Shown: one piece after another, positions 61,476 through 64,000 of the stretch
How positions within the stretch are numbered: position 1 is the stretch's first letter
Layout of the letters: each line of letters opens with the position of its first letter
Assembly: GCA_902809825.1 (NCBI GenBank)
Contig: LR778114.1
Coordinates: 744,001 to 808,000 of the forward strand
Origin: Candidatus Hydrogenisulfobacillus filiaventi
Lineage (GTDB): Bacteria; Bacillota; Sulfobacillia; Sulfobacillales; R501
Length of the DNA: 64,000 nt
Direction of reading: 5' to 3'
Position numbers and translations under genes: made by a program
The notes under the pieces: generated by a model
What the model was told of the DNA's origin: nothing
Seen by the model: the letters and a program-made list of their open reading frames with translations, nothing else
The model's database searches: none

Positions 61476-62590
61476 AGCGCCTGGAATACCAGGCCAAGGC
61501 CGCCCTGGCCGCGGCCGGCATCCCCGTGCCCCCCGGCCGGTTGCTGGTGGCTCCCGAAGAGGCAGCGGCCGCGGTGGCGGAATGGGGCGCGGTGGCGGTG
61601 AAGGCCCAGGTGCTGAGCGGGGGGCGGGGCAAGGCGGGGGCGGTGCGCTTTGCGGCCGCCCCCGACGAGGCGGTGGCGGCGGCCCGGGCCGTCGCCGCCA
61701 TGACCGTGGGCGGCCAGCCGGTGTTGGGCGTCTACGTGGAGCGCCGGCTCGACATCCGCCAGGAGCTGTACCTGGCCGTCACCACCGACCGCAGCGCCGG
61801 CCGCCCCCTGCTGCTGGCCTCGGCCCGCGGCGGGGTGGAGATCGAGAGCGTCCCCGAGGCGGAGCTGGAGCGCCACCTCATCGACCCGGCGGTGGGAGTG
61901 CTGCCCTTTCTGGGGCGGGAGCTGGCGGAGGCCCTGGGCCTGACCGATCCCGGCCTGGCCCGGGCTCTGGCCGACCTGGTGGTGCGGCTCTACCGGGTGT
62001 ACCGGGACTGGGATGCGGAACTGGTGGAGGTGAACCCGTTGGCCGTGACTCCGGAAGGGCTGGTGGCGGCCGACGCCCGCCTCAATCTCGACGACAGCGC
62101 CCGTTTCCGCCATCCCGGGGTGGAGCCGGTGCCGGAGGGGACCCCGCTGGAACGGCGCATCCGGGAGCTGGGCCTGGCCTTTGTGGAGCTGGAGGGCGAC
62201 ATCGCCGTGCTGGCCAACGGGGCGGGGATGGCCATGGCCACCATCGACACCCTGGCCCGCTTCGGCGGGCGGGCGGCCAATTTCCTGGATGCCGGCGGCG
62301 GCGCCGGTCCCGAACCCATGGCGCAGGCGCTGGAGGCCCTGCTGACGTCCGGCCCCCGCGTCCTGTTTGTTAACATCTTCGGCGGTATCACCCGCTGCGA
62401 TGAGGTGGCGGGGGCGGTCCTAGCGGCCCGGGAGCGCACCGGGTCGGCGGTACCCCTGGTGGTGCGTCTGGCCGGCACCCGCGCCCGGGAGGGAGCGGCG
62501 CTGCTGGCCCGGGCCGGCCTGCCCGTGTTCGCGGACATGGAGACGGCGGCACGGCGGGCGGTGGCCCTGGCCCGGGGGGAGGAGGCGTAG
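61472..62590 (+). CDS. sucC: succinyl-CoA synthetase beta subunit (ADP/GDP-forming)
   Basis: 372 residues; GTG overlapping the malic-enzyme stop (GTGA). ATP-grasp N-terminus with KAQVLSGGRGKAGAVRFA (nucleotide lysines), VEVNPLAV (metal) and the CoA-ligase C-terminal domain with NGAGMAMATIDTLARFGG and FVNIFGGITRCDEVA. Slightly shorter than the usual 385-390. The paralogous malate-CoA ligase beta subunit is an alternative given the malate neighbours. Confidence 0.9.
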   Translation: MKRLEYQAKAALAAAGIPVPPGRLLVAPEEAAAAVAEWGAVAVKAQVLSGGRGKAGAVRFAAAPDEAVAAARAVAAMTVGGQPVLGVYVERRLDIRQELYLAVTTDRSAGRPLLLASARGGVEIESVPEAELERHLIDPAVGVLPFLGRELAEALGLTDPGLARALADLVVRLYRVYRDWDAELVEVNPLAVTPEGLVAADARLNLDDSARFRHPGVEPVPEGTPLERRIRELGLAFVELEGDIAVLANGAGMAMATIDTLARFGGRAANFLDAGGGAGPEPMAQALEALLTSGPRVLFVNIFGGITRCDEVAGAVLAARERTGSAVPLVVRLAGTRAREGAALLARAGLPVFADMETAARRAVALARGEEA

Positions 62591-62592
62591 GC

Positions 62593-63456
62593 ATGCTGCC
62601 GGAGGCCGGCATGCGGGTCCTGGTGCAGGGCATCAGCGGGCGTCAGGGGCGCTTTCACGTGCGCACCATGCGCGAGTACGGCACCCCGGTGGTGGCGGGG
62701 GTGGCGCCGGGTCACGGCGGCACCGTCATCGAAGGGGTGCCGGTGTTTAATACGGTGGCGGCGGCGGTGGCGGCCACCGGCGCCACCGCCTCGGTGGTGC
62801 TGGTGCCGGCGGCAGCCACCCTGGACGCCGCCTTCGAGGCCATGGCCCATGGCATCCGCCTCCTGGTGCTCATTCCCGAGCACGTGCCGGTGCAGGACGC
62901 CATCGCCATCCGGGAGCAGGCCCGCCGCCTGGGGGTGACGGTGCTGGGCCCCAACACCTTCGGGGTGATCCGCCCCGCCCTGCGCCTGAAGCTCGGCATC
63001 ATGCCGGCGGAGGTGTACCGCCCGGGGCCAGTGGCCATCGCTGCCCGCTCCGGCACCCTGAGCTACGAGATCGCCGACGCCCTCACCCGCGCCGGCCTTG
63101 GTCAGAGCATCGCCCTCGGCATCGGGGGCGATCCGGTGGTCGGCTTCGGCTTCACCGACGCCTTGGCGGCCTTCGCCCGCGACCCCGGGACGCAGGCGGT
63201 GGTGCTGGTGGGGGAAATCGGGGGGACCGCCGAGGAGGAGGCGGCCCGCCTGCTGCCCGACCTGGGCAAGCCGGTGGTGGCCTACCTGGCCGGGCGTTTC
63301 GCCCCGCCCGGCCGCCGCATGGGTCATGCCGGGGCCATCATCGAGCGCGGGCAGGGCACCCTGGCCTCCAAGGAAGCCGCCCTCAGCGCGGGCGGCGCCC
63401 GGGTGGTGGATACCCCCCAGGCGGTCGTGCGGGCCCTGGCCGGACTGATCCCCTAG
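62593..63456 (+). CDS. sucD: succinyl-CoA synthetase alpha subunit
   Basis: 287 residues, ATG 2 bp after sucC. CoA-binding Rossmann domain (VLVQGISGRQGRFHVRTMREYGTPVVAGV), ligase domain with GPNTFGVIRP, IAARSGTLSYEIADALTRAG, GIGGDPVVGF and the active-site phospho-His in GRRMGHAGAII. Together with SucC makes ATP from succinyl-CoA. The last gene of the series; a 136-bp spacer follows. Confidence 0.92.
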   Translation: MLPEAGMRVLVQGISGRQGRFHVRTMREYGTPVVAGVAPGHGGTVIEGVPVFNTVAAAVAATGATASVVLVPAAATLDAAFEAMAHGIRLLVLIPEHVPVQDAIAIREQARRLGVTVLGPNTFGVIRPALRLKLGIMPAEVYRPGPVAIAARSGTLSYEIADALTRAGLGQSIALGIGGDPVVGFGFTDALAAFARDPGTQAVVLVGEIGGTAEEEAARLLPDLGKPVVAYLAGRFAPPGRRMGHAGAIIERGQGTLASKEAALSAGGARVVDTPQAVVRALAGLIP

Positions 63457-63504
63457 CCTATGTGACAAAGGCCCAAGCGGCCCATGAGGCGGTATGGGCG
63501 GGGA

Positions 63505-63513
63505 TGCTATCAT
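63505..63513 (+). promoter_or_regulatory. extended -10 promoter before hemA
   Basis: TGCTATCAT matches the extended -10 form TGnTATNAT; no -35 hexamer stands out. It lies 80 bp before the hemA start, within an A/T-richer patch. Confidence 0.45.
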
Positions 63514-63592
63514 TCATGCTAGCAACACGAGGGGACGATCCCGGCGGGGTGCCTGGGATGCCCGGCCGGGAAACCGCAGGGGGGCGAAGCCA

Positions 63593-64000
63593 TTGCGGAT
63601 CCAGGTGGTGGGCCTGAACCACGAGACCGCACCGGTGGAGGTGCGGGAGGTGGCGGGCTTCACGCCCGACAGCCTGCGCGCCGGTCTGGCGACCATCGGC
63701 GGGCTGCCCGGTCTGGAAGGGGCGGTGGTGGTCTCCACCTGCAACCGCACCGAGGTCTATACAGCCGGGGAGGTCGCCCTGGCCGACATCCTCAGCTGGT
63801 GGGAACGGACCACCGGCACGCCGCGGGGCACCTTCAGCGACCACCTCTACTGGTACCGCGACACCGCTGCCATCGAACACCTCTTTCGCGTCGCCACCGG
63901 CCTCGACTCCATGGTGCTGGGTGAGACCCAGATCCTGGGCCAGGTGAAGGACGCCTACCAGGCGGCCCGGCTGGCCGGGGTGGCGGGCGGGCTGCACCGG
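63593..64000 (+). CDS. hemA: glutamyl-tRNA reductase (N-terminal part)
   Basis: The first 136 codons; the gene runs off the window. TTG after CAGGGGGGCG. LRIQVVGLNHETAPVEVRE is the family N-terminus; VVVSTCNRTEVYT has the catalytic Cys that forms the glutamyl thioester; HLFRVATGLDSMVLGETQILGQVKDAYQAA is the conserved substrate and NADPH region. Catalyses the first committed step of C5 tetrapyrrole synthesis. Confidence 0.95.
   Translation, partial: MRIQVVGLNHETAPVEVREVAGFTPDSLRAGLATIGGLPGLEGAVVVSTCNRTEVYTAGEVALADILSWWERTTGTPRGTFSDHLYWYRDTAAIEHLFRVATGLDSMVLGETQILGQVKDAYQAARLAGVAGGLHR

Overview
The window is about 70% G+C and densely coded on both strands. Most genes have strong AGGAGG-type ribosome binding sites and many start with GTG or TTG. 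A leucine-type T-box riboswitch, an UgtP/LtaA-like glycolipid pair, a DegS/DegU-like two-component system and a DsrEFH-TusA sulfur-carrier set point to a high-G+C Bacillota (Firmicutes), probably an aerobic sulfur-metabolising lineage near Sulfobacillus/Thermaerobacter. That placement is inference from gene content; there is no rRNA in the window.

Layout. 1-136: two tRNAs (Gly, partial; Ala). 721-1550 (-): a broken beta-propeller gene. 1778-4420: a CRP/FNR-type regulator facing an orphan cytochrome bd subunit I, then a small zinc-binding protein. 4607-8275: a sugar transporter, a TauE-like exporter and a frameshifted XRE-TPR regulator. 8552-13731: a sulfur-transfer operon, driven by a near-consensus promoter, encoding a rhodanese lipoprotein, a polytopic membrane protein fused to a cytochrome c domain, DsrE, DsrF, DsrH, TusA and a YeeE/TsuA-type transporter. 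13658-18796: pyrimidine-nucleoside phosphorylase, a Nat-type ABC exporter, and a small cluster with a C92 papain-like protein and a holin-like protein. 18804-21530 (-): an MFS transporter, then an HNH endonuclease with a MazG-like pyrophosphohydrolase. 21688-32011: tRNA-Gln, then a leucine T-box controlling ilvN-like, ilvC, leuA, leuB, ilvB, ilvD, ilvE and pheA. 32037-34521: a PurM-family protein with thiD and thiE. 35082-38774: glycolipid synthase, flippase-like MFS protein and polysaccharide deacetylase. 38879-43332: CoxG-like protein, alpha/beta hydrolase, two-component system, TatC, FeoA, a UspA-like protein. 43514-49598: galE and a LacI-controlled ribose-type ABC operon. 49559-49966: a perfect-looking 204-bp tandem duplication. 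50017-54130: a MarR-led efflux operon. 54229-56974: FeoB and a COG4705 membrane protein. 57041-63456: a double zinc ribbon, a DUF881 protein and a central-carbon cluster (icd, mdh, malic enzyme, sucC, sucD). The window ends inside hemA.

How the genes work together. The sulfur operon looks like a persulfide relay: thiosulfate or another sulfur species enters through the YeeE-type channel or is handled by the exported rhodanese, sulfur is passed on TusA and DsrEFH, and electrons may leave through the membrane-bound cytochrome c. The branched-chain operon is complete from pyruvate to valine and, apart from leuCD, to leucine, and it is switched by uncharged leucyl-tRNA.

Several reading frames are interrupted at G/C runs or perfect hairpins: the beta-propeller gene, the CRP C-terminus, the XRE-TPR gene and possibly the small gene at 13408. 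The MarR gene lacks a normal start. Either these are real lesions or the underlying sequence carries indel errors; raw reads would decide.
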